Assembly: GCA_963545205.1 (NCBI GenBank) | Contig: CAUUHW010000003.1 | Location: forward strand, 191,491 to 255,490 | Source: CAUTYU01 sp963545205 | Lineage (GTDB): Bacteria > Desulfobacterota > Desulfovibrionia > Desulfovibrionales > Desulfomicrobiaceae | Direction of reading: 5' to 3' | Length of the DNA: 64,000 bases | In this document: in pieces, positions 26,924 through 34,282 of the stretch | How the letters are laid out: each line of letters begins with the position of its first letter | Position numbering within the stretch: position 1 is the first letter of the stretch | Program-made: the position numbers and the translations under genes | Notes under the pieces: model-generated | Seen by the model: only the letters and a program-made list of their open reading frames with translations | Databases searched by the model: none | Told to the model about the DNA's origin: nothing

Positions 26924-28463
26924 GAGAAGCCTCCTTAATAACAAAAGGGAGTTGATGGGCGATCTCACTGGCCAGATTGCCGCGCAAAGGAAGGTCCTGC
27001 AGCAGTTTTTGTCCGGCCAGTCCGTGCCAGTAAACAGCCATCGCTGCGGTGTCAATAGCTGAAAATCCCTGTCCGCGCAGATTGCCCGCAATACCTGCCA
27101 AAATGTCTCCTGATCCGCCCACTGCCAAAGAGGGGGTGGTAAAGGGTGAGACATAGACCGGGGCTTCTTTTTGAGAGGAGGCAATAATAGTGGCTGCTCC
27201 TTTGAGAACAAGCGTGCCCGGAAAGCGTTCGGTAAAGCGCGTGGCGTAGGTTATGCGGCTCAAGTTGATTTTTTCTGATGTAACATCAAAAAAAGCAGCC
27301 AGTTCCCCGGGGTGAGGTGTATAAATGCTGTTTATATCCAGACCGGCGGCAAGGGTTTCGTCCTGGGCCAGAAAGAACAGGGCGTCAGCATCATAGATGG
27401 TTCGGGGATGAGGGGTTTTCATGTATTCGCGCAGGAATTCATGTGCGCCCTCAGAGCGGCCAAGGCCCGGCCCGATAACAACGCTGCTGAATTTTTCAAG
27501 GTGCGGGGCTAAAGTCTCCATGCACTCCTTATTCCATTTCTTGCCGGTAGCCAGAGGCAGAGTCATGATTTCAGGAAAACCGTTTTTAATTTCCGGGCAC
27601 AGGTCTTCCGGGCTGGCCACGGTTACCAGTCCAACTCCTGAACGAAAGGCTCCAAGAGCGGTTAGGGCCGGGGCGCCACTTAAACCCGTGGAACCTCCGA
27701 TAATCAGCAGATGCCCGGCTTTTCCTTTGTACATGGTTGGGTTGGGAGCTTCTATCTTTTGCAGGATTTTTTCAGTAATAGCAACATGTTTGCACGGGTA
27801 TTTGGTTTTGAGAAAACGGGGAATCCCGATTTTTCCAATAACGAGTTCGCCAGTAAATTCCTTGGCCGGTGGCAGAAAAAGCCCCAGCTTGGCTTCTTCA
27901 AAGGTGACGGTGACATCAGCCTTGACCGCGATAGGCATGGGTTTTCCTGTTACGCCGTTTATACCGGAAGGAATATCAAGAGAAAGCACAAAGGCGTTCC
28001 GGCCAACACGGTTGACCCGTTTTATCCAGCGCAACCTGTCTTCCCTGATTTCGCCGGTAAGGCCGGTACCGAAAAGGCCGTCCACAACAATATCAATGGG
28101 CGGGAGCAGGTCAATATCGTATTCCGGCAGGTAGGAACAGGCCACGCCAAGCTGTTCAATCATGGCCAGTTGCAGCGCGCATTCGCCAGTGTATTCTTTT
28201 TTGTGCTTCATGTGCAAAATAAGCACCTTGCAGTCCAGATTGTGCAGATGGCGTGCCAGAGCAAAGGCGTCTCCACCGTTATTGCCCGGTCCGGCGAAAA
28301 GGATCGCGGAATGGCCGCGCAGGTTGCCAAAATGGTGTTGCAGGACGCGAAGGGCTTCCCGACTCGCGCTTTCCATAAGGACAAGCCCCGGCAAACCAAA
28401 GTCTTCTATGGTTGATTTTTCCCATACAGCTATTTCCGCAGGTGTTGGGAGTGGTGCAAACAT
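26907..28463 (-). CDS. Bifunctional NAD(P)H-hydrate epimerase / ADP-dependent NAD(P)H-hydrate dehydratase
   Basis: 518 residues. The N-terminal half is the YjeF_N epimerase (FAGPGNNGGDAFALARHL, VVDGLFGTGLTG, LSLDIPSGINGVTG). The C-terminal half is the ribokinase-like dehydratase (GHLLIIGGSTGLSGAPALTA, VVIGPGLGRSEGA, LVLKGAATIIAS, VGGSGDILAGIAGNLRGQG). It repairs hydrated NAD(P)H. It overlaps the CBS gene by 17 nt. Position 50 bp after acpS suggests one operon. Confidence 0.95.
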   Translation of the reverse strand: MFAPLPTPAEIAVWEKSTIEDFGLPGLVLMESASREALRVLQHHFGNLRGHSAILFAGPGNNGGDAFALARHLHNLDCKVLILHMKHKKEYTGECALQLAMIEQLGVACSYLPEYDIDLLPPIDIVVDGLFGTGLTGEIREDRLRWIKRVNRVGRNAFVLSLDIPSGINGVTGKPMPIAVKADVTVTFEEAKLGLFLPPAKEFTGELVIGKIGIPRFLKTKYPCKHVAITEKILQKIEAPNPTMYKGKAGHLLIIGGSTGLSGAPALTALGAFRSGVGLVTVASPEDLCPEIKNGFPEIMTLPLATGKKWNKECMETLAPHLEKFSSVVIGPGLGRSEGAHEFLREYMKTPHPRTIYDADALFFLAQDETLAAGLDINSIYTPHPGELAAFFDVTSEKINLSRITYATRFTERFPGTLVLKGAATIIASSQKEAPVYVSPFTTPSLAVGGSGDILAGIAGNLRGQGFSAIDTAAMAVYWHGLAGQKLLQDLPLRGNLASEIAHQLPFVIKEASHAHSK

Positions 28464-28513
28464 CTTTTCTCCTGTGCAGGTTTGGAAGCAATTCTTCTGT
28501 TAAAAAATTCACC

Positions 28514-28891
28514 TTACGCAAGATATTCCAGAATGACAACTGCTCCGGCTATATTCCTGTCGTGCGACAGGCTGACATGGATATTGGTCGCGCCTGTTTT
28601 CAGGTATTGCTGTTTCGCATGGCCTGAAAAAACAAGTTCGGGTTTTCCTGAAGCCTGGTTGGTTATCTCTATCTGCTTGGGACTGATGCCTCCGCTGAAT
28701 CCTGTTCCCAGCGCTTTTACAGCGGCTTCTTTGGCCGCGAAACGGGCAGCCAGATATGCGGCCGGATTTGGCGGACAGGCTTCTATTTCGCGCTTTGTGT
28801 ATATTTTGCGTAGAAATCTTTGGCCGAAGCGTTCATAACTTTTCCGGATTCTGGACAGTTCCGTGAGGTCAAATCCCATGCCAACAATCAT
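28514..28891 (-). CDS. acpS: Holo-[acyl-carrier-protein] synthase
   Basis: 125 residues. GMGFDLTELSRIRKSYERFG holds the Mg-binding Asp, and ARFAAKEAAVKALGTGFSGG holds the catalytic FxxKEAxxKA motif. It moves phosphopantetheine from CoA to apo-ACP. Start at 28891 (MIVGMGFDL); a second ATG at 28879 would also fit because the ribosome site is weak. First gene of the minus-strand operon seen here; no pdxJ lies upstream. Confidence 0.93.
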   Translation of the reverse strand: MIVGMGFDLTELSRIRKSYERFGQRFLRKIYTKREIEACPPNPAAYLAARFAAKEAAVKALGTGFSGGISPKQIEITNQASGKPELVFSGHAKQQYLKTGATNIHVSLSHDRNIAGAVVILEYLA

Positions 28892-28965
28892 ATTTTTCTC
28901 AACAAGGCAGAAGAGTTCAGCACCATGGAGCCGAACAGGACACTAAATCCGGTTGGTTGCGCTGT

Positions 28966-28993
28966 TTGACATTTGTTTGGTTCTTCGTAATAA
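28966..28993 (+). promoter_or_regulatory. Candidate sigma-70 promoter for the minor-pilin operon
   Basis: TTGACA at 28966-28971 and TAATAA at 28988-28993 with a 16-bp spacer, about 54 bp before the first pilin ATG. No other promoter-like pair is as good in the 155-bp gap between acpS and this operon. Confidence 0.5.
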
Positions 28994-29046
28994 GAAAGAA
29001 TAGTATCTTTTTTCCGGTTTATCGCCAATATTGTGAATTTACTCTC

Positions 29047-29517
29047 ATGACTGATGGTTTTACTTTTCTGGAGCTGCTGCTCATCCTTTTTTTCTGTTCA
29101 GTGTTACTGGCTGTGGGTAATTTTTTCGCGCCGCACTGGAAGTCAACCTGGGCAGTCAATACCGCTGCGCGTGATATTTGTTTTTTAGTCCACAAGGGCA
29201 AAATGGCCGCTGTTAAAAACAGGTCGCATGTAACGCTCGGCCTTTCCGCAGATGGATTTTACGTGTTTTTTGACCGTGATAAAGACGCTGTTTTTTCAGA
29301 TGGAGACCGTTTGGTTGGGCAGGTCTTGTTTGCTGATTATCCTGGTAATCTCCGGTTGTGGGAAAAAAAGCCATCCTTTGCGGGAAAAAAGGCACTCATA
29401 GTGAATGCGCGTGGTTTTCTGGCCGCCAAAAGCAAGGGCGGAAGCATTTATCTGGCCAGTATGGAGCAGGTACGACGTGTGATTATCAGCATGAATGGAG
29501 TGGCCAGGATTGAGTAA
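29047..29517 (+). CDS. Type IV pilus minor pilin, FimT/GspH-like
   Basis: 156 residues. A class III prepilin leader with little charge, then GFTFLELLLILFFCSVLLAVG: the G/F-T-x-x-E motif cut by PilD and the hydrophobic N-terminal helix. The rest is a GspH/FimT-like globular domain (KGKMAAVKNRSHVTLGLS, FFDRDKDAVFSDGDRL). It should prime pilus assembly in the inner membrane. It opens a tightly packed set of five pilus genes. ATG at 29047 has no strong ribosome site. Confidence 0.8.
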   Translation: MTDGFTFLELLLILFFCSVLLAVGNFFAPHWKSTWAVNTAARDICFLVHKGKMAAVKNRSHVTLGLSADGFYVFFDRDKDAVFSDGDRLVGQVLFADYPGNLRLWEKKPSFAGKKALIVNARGFLAAKSKGGSIYLASMEQVRRVIISMNGVARIE

Positions 29518-30154
29518 GATTCAGCAAAAAATCAGGATATATTTTGGAGCTGACGTTGCGCCCGGTTTTACTCTGGTGGAATTTTTACTGGCTGCGGGAA
29601 TTGGTCTGGCTGTGCTGGCGGCCATGACTGCTTTTTTTGTCGGCAGCAGCCGTTTGTACGGTGTGCAGTCTGACCAGGCTCTGCTGGGGCAGGAAATGCG
29701 CATGGCTCTTACCCAGATGGGCTATGATATCCGTATGGCCGGATTTGACCCGAAGGGAACGGGAGCATTTGGGTTTACCACGCTTGGTGGAGCTGTGTGC
29801 GGTCCGAAAAGTATCGCCCTGACCCTTGATGCTAATGGCGATGGCGAGTTGAAGGGCGACCGCGAATATGCTGCCTACCGTCTGCACGAAAAGAAATATC
29901 TTCAGCGCTATTCTACCGGAACTCAGCCCTGGCAGCCCTTCACCGTGAAAAGCAAAAAGATAAAAATGACAGAATGTTCTTTTTTGTATCGCTTACGGAA
30001 CGGAACAGAAATTGAAAATCCTGCCGGCCGGTTGGGCGAAATTATCGCTGTCAGGATAACCTTATGTGGACAGGTACAAGGGCGTTTGGGGCAGGAAGAG
30101 AAAAAAAACTGTTTGCAGAAATGGGTGCGGGTGCGTAACTCGTTTGATTTTTGA
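29510..30154 (+). CDS. pilW: Minor pilin PilW-like
   Basis: About 214 residues from a TTG at 29510 (GGAG 9 nt upstream); an ATG five codons earlier is possible. The prepilin motif is PGFTLVEFLLAAGIGLAVLA, then GQEMRMALTQMGYDIRMAGFDP, which is the PilW signature, and a C-terminal globular domain. It overlaps the FimT-like gene by 8 nt. PilW works with PilV and PilX in the tip complex. Confidence 0.82.
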   Translation: MSKIQQKIRIYFGADVAPGFTLVEFLLAAGIGLAVLAAMTAFFVGSSRLYGVQSDQALLGQEMRMALTQMGYDIRMAGFDPKGTGAFGFTTLGGAVCGPKSIALTLDANGDGELKGDREYAAYRLHEKKYLQRYSTGTQPWQPFTVKSKKIKMTECSFLYRLRNGTEIENPAGRLGEIIAVRITLCGQVQGRLGQEEKKNCLQKWVRVRNSFDF

Positions 30155-30161
30155 GGAAAAA

Positions 30162-30515
30162 ATGGCAAGGCAAAACGGTTTCAGCTTTCCTGATTTGCTC
30201 ATTGGGGTGCTGCTTCTTTCGCTTGGCATTCTGGCGGCTGCCGGAATGCAGGCCAGAGCAGTGCGTGATATGGCTTTTGGAGAAGCCGTTGCCAACGCGT
30301 CTTTTCTGGCTGCCTCAACGCTTGATGAACTGGCGGCCACGCCATACACGCAGTGCGTGAATGAAAAATTCTGCCGGACTGTGGGCCGGGTTGAATATGA
30401 ACTTGATATACGGGTTGATGAGCAGCCTGTGCTGTCGATAAAAGATATCGTTGTTACAGTTCGCTGGAAAGAAAACTCTCAGCAATATCTGCTGACCAAG
30501 GTGAAAGAAAAATGA
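30162..30515 (+). CDS. pilV: Minor pilin PilV-like
   Basis: 117 residues. Prepilin motif NGFSFPDLLIGVLLLSLGIL, with Asp where most pilins have Glu5, followed by AAAGMQARAVRDMAFGEAVA, typical of PilV. GAGGAAAAA precedes the ATG. The loss of the usual Glu5 is unusual, because that residue normally pairs with the N-terminus of the next subunit. Its last codons overlap the pilX start (ATGA). Confidence 0.78.
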   Translation: MARQNGFSFPDLLIGVLLLSLGILAAAGMQARAVRDMAFGEAVANASFLAASTLDELAATPYTQCVNEKFCRTVGRVEYELDIRVDEQPVLSIKDIVVTVRWKENSQQYLLTKVKEK

Positions 30516-30976
30516 GCAAAAAAGCAGGCTTTGTTACGGTCACGGCTCTGGTCTTGCTTGTTTTGCTGAGCTGTGCCGCGTTCAGTATGTCGCATCAGGC
30601 CAGGACCGGGCTGGATATTGCCAGAAACAGCCGTCTTTACGTTCGTGAACAGACTCTGGCCGACGCGGCCGCTTTGAAAGCCGCGGCTATGCTGCTGCAG
30701 GAAAAAGATACAACTGTTCTTACCCACTACTGGCTGGCTCACGATAGTGGACTTGCGGTTGAAAATTTTTTGACTCTGGACGAAGAGCAGTGGAAAGCAA
30801 AAGACCTGAGGCTGTTTCCGCAGGCCTTTGTTTTGTGTCAGCTTGGCGGGCCGTCTTTTGCCGACAGCCTTGATATCAGTGCCGGAACTGTGCTTGATTT
30901 TCATCTTTTTGTCCGGGCAAAGGAAAGTCCTTATGCTCCTGTTGTCCATATAGGAGTGCGGAAAATTGCAAAGTAA
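30512..30976 (+). CDS. PilX-like minor pilin / pilus assembly protein
   Basis: 154 residues. KKAGFVTVTALVLLVLLSCA is a short leader plus hydrophobic helix with T-V-T in place of the TLIE of classic pilins, as in the PilX N-terminal family; SRLYVREQTLADAAALKAAA is typical of that region. It sits between pilV and pilY1, the usual PilX position. Confidence 0.72.
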   Translation: MSKKAGFVTVTALVLLVLLSCAAFSMSHQARTGLDIARNSRLYVREQTLADAAALKAAAMLLQEKDTTVLTHYWLAHDSGLAVENFLTLDEEQWKAKDLRLFPQAFVLCQLGGPSFADSLDISAGTVLDFHLFVRAKESPYAPVVHIGVRKIAK

Positions 30977-32288
30977 GCATGTGTTGGGGCCGATTGGTCT
31001 GATTATCTGGTTTTTTTTCTGGAATTTGGGCTGTTCTTTTTCTGTCGGCGCGCAGGAATCAGGCTTGAACTGGACAAAGGTGCCGGCTGACACAGGGCCG
31101 GGCTGGAAGCAGTCATGTTGCCTGGTCACTGATGACGGGCGCAGACTGGCTTTGAAAGACAAGGGCAATATTGTCTGGGAGCATGAGGCCGCGAACCAGG
31201 ATACGGGAAATATCTGCGGTCGTCCGGTTATCGCCAGAAGCAACGACCCGCTTCATCCCTGGATTGTGGCGGCGGGAAATGGCTGGAACAGTGAAACAGG
31301 CAAGGCAAAGGTCACTGTTACTGATTTGGCAACTGGCGAGACCCTGGCGACCTTTGTTTTTGACCAGACAGGAGAAAACGGGATTTGTTCCCTGACCCTT
31401 GTTGACGGGAACGGTGACGGCCAGGCCGACAGCGGCTACGGCGGTGATTTGCGCGGCAATGTCTGGAAATTTTCTCTGGAAGGTTCCTGCTCGCAGTGGC
31501 GGGCTCTTTTGGGGCCATTTTTTACCGCTTCCTGTGCCGGATACCGACAGCCAATCACAGCCGCGCCAAATGTTTTCAGACATTGTTCCAGGCCCGGTGT
31601 CCTGGTCTGTTTTGGTACCGGGCGGCTTCTTGATGAACAGGACAGCCATGACCTTCGTCCACAAAGCCTGTATGCCGTATGGGACAGGGGAGATGAAAAC
31701 TGGCGGCTGGGGACATTTGACGCGGCCACCGGAATTTTTAATTTTCCACCGGGCAGCATTTTTTCCCCGTCAGTAACCCTGCTTGAGCAGTCTTTTGAAA
31801 ATGTGAATGACAGGTACAGGACGGGAACAGATTTTTTACCTGTATGGTGGAAAGAAGACGAACCTCGGGACGCGGCTCATCTTGGCTGGTTTATTCGTTT
31901 ACCGGGTATAAACGGGCATGCTGGAGAGCGGATAACCAGCAAGGTATTGGTACGGGGTGGAACACTTTTTGCTTTGTCTTTTGTGCCTCCAGTCGGAGCT
32001 TACGTGGGCGAGAGTGCTGTTTTTGTCCTGCGGGCCTGTGTTGGCGGGGTGTTTTTCCGTCCGGTTTTTGACGCCAACACCGACGGGGAAATTGATAAAA
32101 ATGATTGTGTAAACGGCAGGTCTTTGGCAGCCAGAATATTTTCCGGCCTGTTGCAGGACATGGAGCTGGTGGAACAGGGCGGAAAACCGGTTTTGCAGCA
32201 GATCCGGCAATCTGGGGAAAAAGAAACTATGCGGGTGAATGTCCCAAAAGAGGGCATCTTTTTTTGGCAACAATTAGAAGGAATGTGA
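30966..32288 (+). CDS. Short PilY1-like protein (C-terminal beta-propeller only)
   Basis: 440 residues from a TTG at 30966 with GGAG upstream, overlapping pilX by 11 nt. An N-terminal hydrophobic segment ending GAQE looks like a signal peptide. The body holds PilY1 propeller motifs: NPxxPWIVAAGNGWNSE-like text near 100, DGNGDGQADSGYGGDLRGNV (the calcium/EF-like loop and propeller blade) near 145, and VLVCFGTGRLLDEQD. Classic PilY1 is over 1,000 residues with an N-terminal von Willebrand-like domain; that part is absent here. It probably caps or controls pilus retraction. Confidence 0.72.
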   Translation: MQSKHVLGPIGLIIWFFFWNLGCSFSVGAQESGLNWTKVPADTGPGWKQSCCLVTDDGRRLALKDKGNIVWEHEAANQDTGNICGRPVIARSNDPLHPWIVAAGNGWNSETGKAKVTVTDLATGETLATFVFDQTGENGICSLTLVDGNGDGQADSGYGGDLRGNVWKFSLEGSCSQWRALLGPFFTASCAGYRQPITAAPNVFRHCSRPGVLVCFGTGRLLDEQDSHDLRPQSLYAVWDRGDENWRLGTFDAATGIFNFPPGSIFSPSVTLLEQSFENVNDRYRTGTDFLPVWWKEDEPRDAAHLGWFIRLPGINGHAGERITSKVLVRGGTLFALSFVPPVGAYVGESAVFVLRACVGGVFFRPVFDANTDGEIDKNDCVNGRSLAARIFSGLLQDMELVEQGGKPVLQQIRQSGEKETMRVNVPKEGIFFWQQLEGM

Positions 32289-32289
32289 T

Positions 32290-33618
32290 ATGAATATTTG
32301 CATTGTGGGAACGGGCTATGTTGGCCTTGTTACCGGGGCCTGTTTTGCGGAAATGGGGAACACCGTTGTTTGTGTGGATACCAATGCCGACAAGATTGCC
32401 GGATTGCGAAGATGTGAGCTGCCGATTTTTGAACCCGGGCTGGAAGAAATTGTCCGGCGTAATGTACAGGAAGGCCGCCTTGTTTTTTCTACCGATATGC
32501 AGGAAGGCGCAAGAGATGCTTTGCTGTTTTTTTTATGTGTTGGTACGCCGTCTCTGCCCGATGGTTCCTGTGATTTGAGCGGAGTTTTTCAGGCCGCGGA
32601 AGATATTGCCGCGGCTCTTGCGCGCAGCGCGGTCATTGTAACCAAGTCAACCGTGCCTGTGGGGACGAGTGAGCATATTCGCCGGATTGTGAGTAACAGG
32701 TTGAAAGAGCGAAAGATTGACATTGATTTTGAGCTTGCCTCCAATCCTGAATTTTTGAAAGAAGGCATGGCGGTGAACGATGTTATGAAGCCGGACAGAA
32801 TTGTTGTGGGCACTGAAAGCGAAGCAGTGGCTGAGCTTTTTCGGGTGCTGTATGCGCCTTTTTCCAGGAACCGGGAAAAAATGCTGATTATGGATATCAA
32901 AAGCGCGGAAATGACAAAATATGCCGCAAACTGCATGCTGGCGACCAAGATTTCTTTTATTAACGAGATGGCCAGGTTGTGTGAACATCTTGGTGCGGAT
33001 ATTAATAGTGTTCGCGCGGGAATTATGGAAGATCCCCGTATCGGGCCGCATTTTTTGTATCCTGGAGTTGGGTATGGGGGATCGTGTTTTCCAAAGGATG
33101 TCCGGTCTCTGGTGCGCTCGGCCCTTGAAAATGGACTTGAAGCAAAATTGTTGCAAGCGGTTGAAGAGGTGAATAACGCCCAAAAAGCCTTGCTGGCTGA
33201 GTACGTGGAGCAATATTTTCAGGACAAGGGCGGCATAAAGGATAAGACCCTTGCTCTTTGGGGACTGGCTTTTAAGGCCAATACAGATGATATGCGTGAG
33301 GCTTCTGCCTTGGTCATTATTGAAAAATTGACTGCGCAGGGGATGCGAGTGCGGGCTTTTGATCCTGTGGCCGGGAAAAACGCGGCCCGGATATTACGGG
33401 ATAACAGGCTGGTGGAGATTGTTGATGATCAGTACGCTGCTGTTGCAGGAGCTGACGGCTTGGCTGTGGTTACTGAATGGAACCAGTTTCGTACTCCTGA
33501 TTTTCCCCGCATAAAAAAAGAACTCCGGTATGCGGCTGTTTTTGATGGCCGCAACCTGTATTTTCCAAAGATGGTCAGGGAACTGGGCTTTGCGTATTTT
33601 GGGATAGGCAGAAAGTAA
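32290..33618 (+). CDS. ugd: UDP-glucose 6-dehydrogenase
   Basis: 442 residues. NAD fold MNICIVGTGYVGLVTGACFA, then VCVGTPSLPDGSCDLSGV-like substrate region, STVPVGTSE, and the catalytic cysteine block PGVGYGGSCFPKDVRSLV near 255-275, followed by LWGLAFKANTDDMREA. It oxidises UDP-glucose to UDP-glucuronate. It starts one base after the pilY1 stop, so it is carried on the pilus transcript. Confidence 0.95.
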   Translation: MNICIVGTGYVGLVTGACFAEMGNTVVCVDTNADKIAGLRRCELPIFEPGLEEIVRRNVQEGRLVFSTDMQEGARDALLFFLCVGTPSLPDGSCDLSGVFQAAEDIAAALARSAVIVTKSTVPVGTSEHIRRIVSNRLKERKIDIDFELASNPEFLKEGMAVNDVMKPDRIVVGTESEAVAELFRVLYAPFSRNREKMLIMDIKSAEMTKYAANCMLATKISFINEMARLCEHLGADINSVRAGIMEDPRIGPHFLYPGVGYGGSCFPKDVRSLVRSALENGLEAKLLQAVEEVNNAQKALLAEYVEQYFQDKGGIKDKTLALWGLAFKANTDDMREASALVIIEKLTAQGMRVRAFDPVAGKNAARILRDNRLVEIVDDQYAAVAGADGLAVVTEWNQFRTPDFPRIKKELRYAAVFDGRNLYFPKMVRELGFAYFGIGRK

Positions 33619-33686
33619 GAGCTGGCCGCACTTTTTCATTATGAACAAGCTGTTGCTGATTTGTTGACAAAAAGAATACTTGTTGA

Positions 33687-33716
33687 TAGACAATAAAAGT
33701 TAGACAGTGTTATAAT
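33687..33716 (+). promoter_or_regulatory. Sigma-70 promoter for cheW
   Basis: TAGACA at 33687-33692 and a consensus TATAAT at 33711-33716 with an 18-bp spacer, 27 bp before the cheW ATG, in a 124-bp gap after ugd. Confidence 0.7.
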
Positions 33717-33742
33717 GCTGTCAAGGGTAAGGAGCAGAAAAT

Positions 33743-34219
33743 ATGGCAGAAGAAAAAAAGAAACAGGACACTGAGTTGTTACAGCTTGTAACATTCAGCA
33801 TCGGAGAGGAAGAATTTGGTGTTGAGATTCTCAAGGTCCGCGAAATTATCCGTATGCTGGAGATCACCCGTGTTCCGCGCGCACCTGAATTTGTTGAAGG
33901 CGTTATCAACCTGCGCGGAAGCGTTATCCCTATTTTGGATTTACGCAAGCGGTTCGGACTGGTCTCCAAGGATAATGATAAGGATACCCGGATCGTTGTT
34001 ATTAATATCCACAACATGACTGTTGGTTTTATTGTGGATTCCGTTTCCCAGGTTTTGCGTATTCCGGCAAACACGGTTGAGCCACCACCACCTGTTGTGG
34101 CCGGACTTGATTCTGAATACATTGAAGGTGTCGGAAAGCTGGAAGACCGGCTGCTTATTTTGCTTGACCTTGATCGTCTCCTGAGCAGTGAAGAAAGAAA
34201 TGTTTTGAGTCAGGTATAG
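33743..34219 (+). CDS. cheW: Chemotaxis coupling protein CheW
   Basis: 158 residues with one CheW (SH3-like) domain: QLVTFSIGEEEFGVEILKVR, ITRVPRAPEFVEGVINLRGS, VIPILDLRKRFGL, GFIVDSVSQVLRI and a C-terminal LLILLDLDRLLS. It links chemoreceptors to CheA. AAGGAG precedes the ATG. It has its own promoter and terminator, with mfd immediately after. Confidence 0.95.
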   Translation: MAEEKKKQDTELLQLVTFSIGEEEFGVEILKVREIIRMLEITRVPRAPEFVEGVINLRGSVIPILDLRKRFGLVSKDNDKDTRIVVINIHNMTVGFIVDSVSQVLRIPANTVEPPPPVVAGLDSEYIEGVGKLEDRLLILLDLDRLLSSEERNVLSQV

Positions 34220-34241
34220 ACAGGTATGTAAAAGTCATGAT

Positions 34242-34272
34242 GAAGGCCGCCTCAAGGCGGCCTTCTTTTTTT
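34242..34272 (+). terminator. Strong Rho-independent terminator after cheW
   Basis: A perfect 10-bp GC-rich stem GAAGGCCGCC / GGCGGCCTTC with a TCAA loop, followed by seven T (34266-34272). The mfd ribosome site begins right after the T run. Confidence 0.9.
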
Positions 34273-34282
34273 GAGGTATTTC

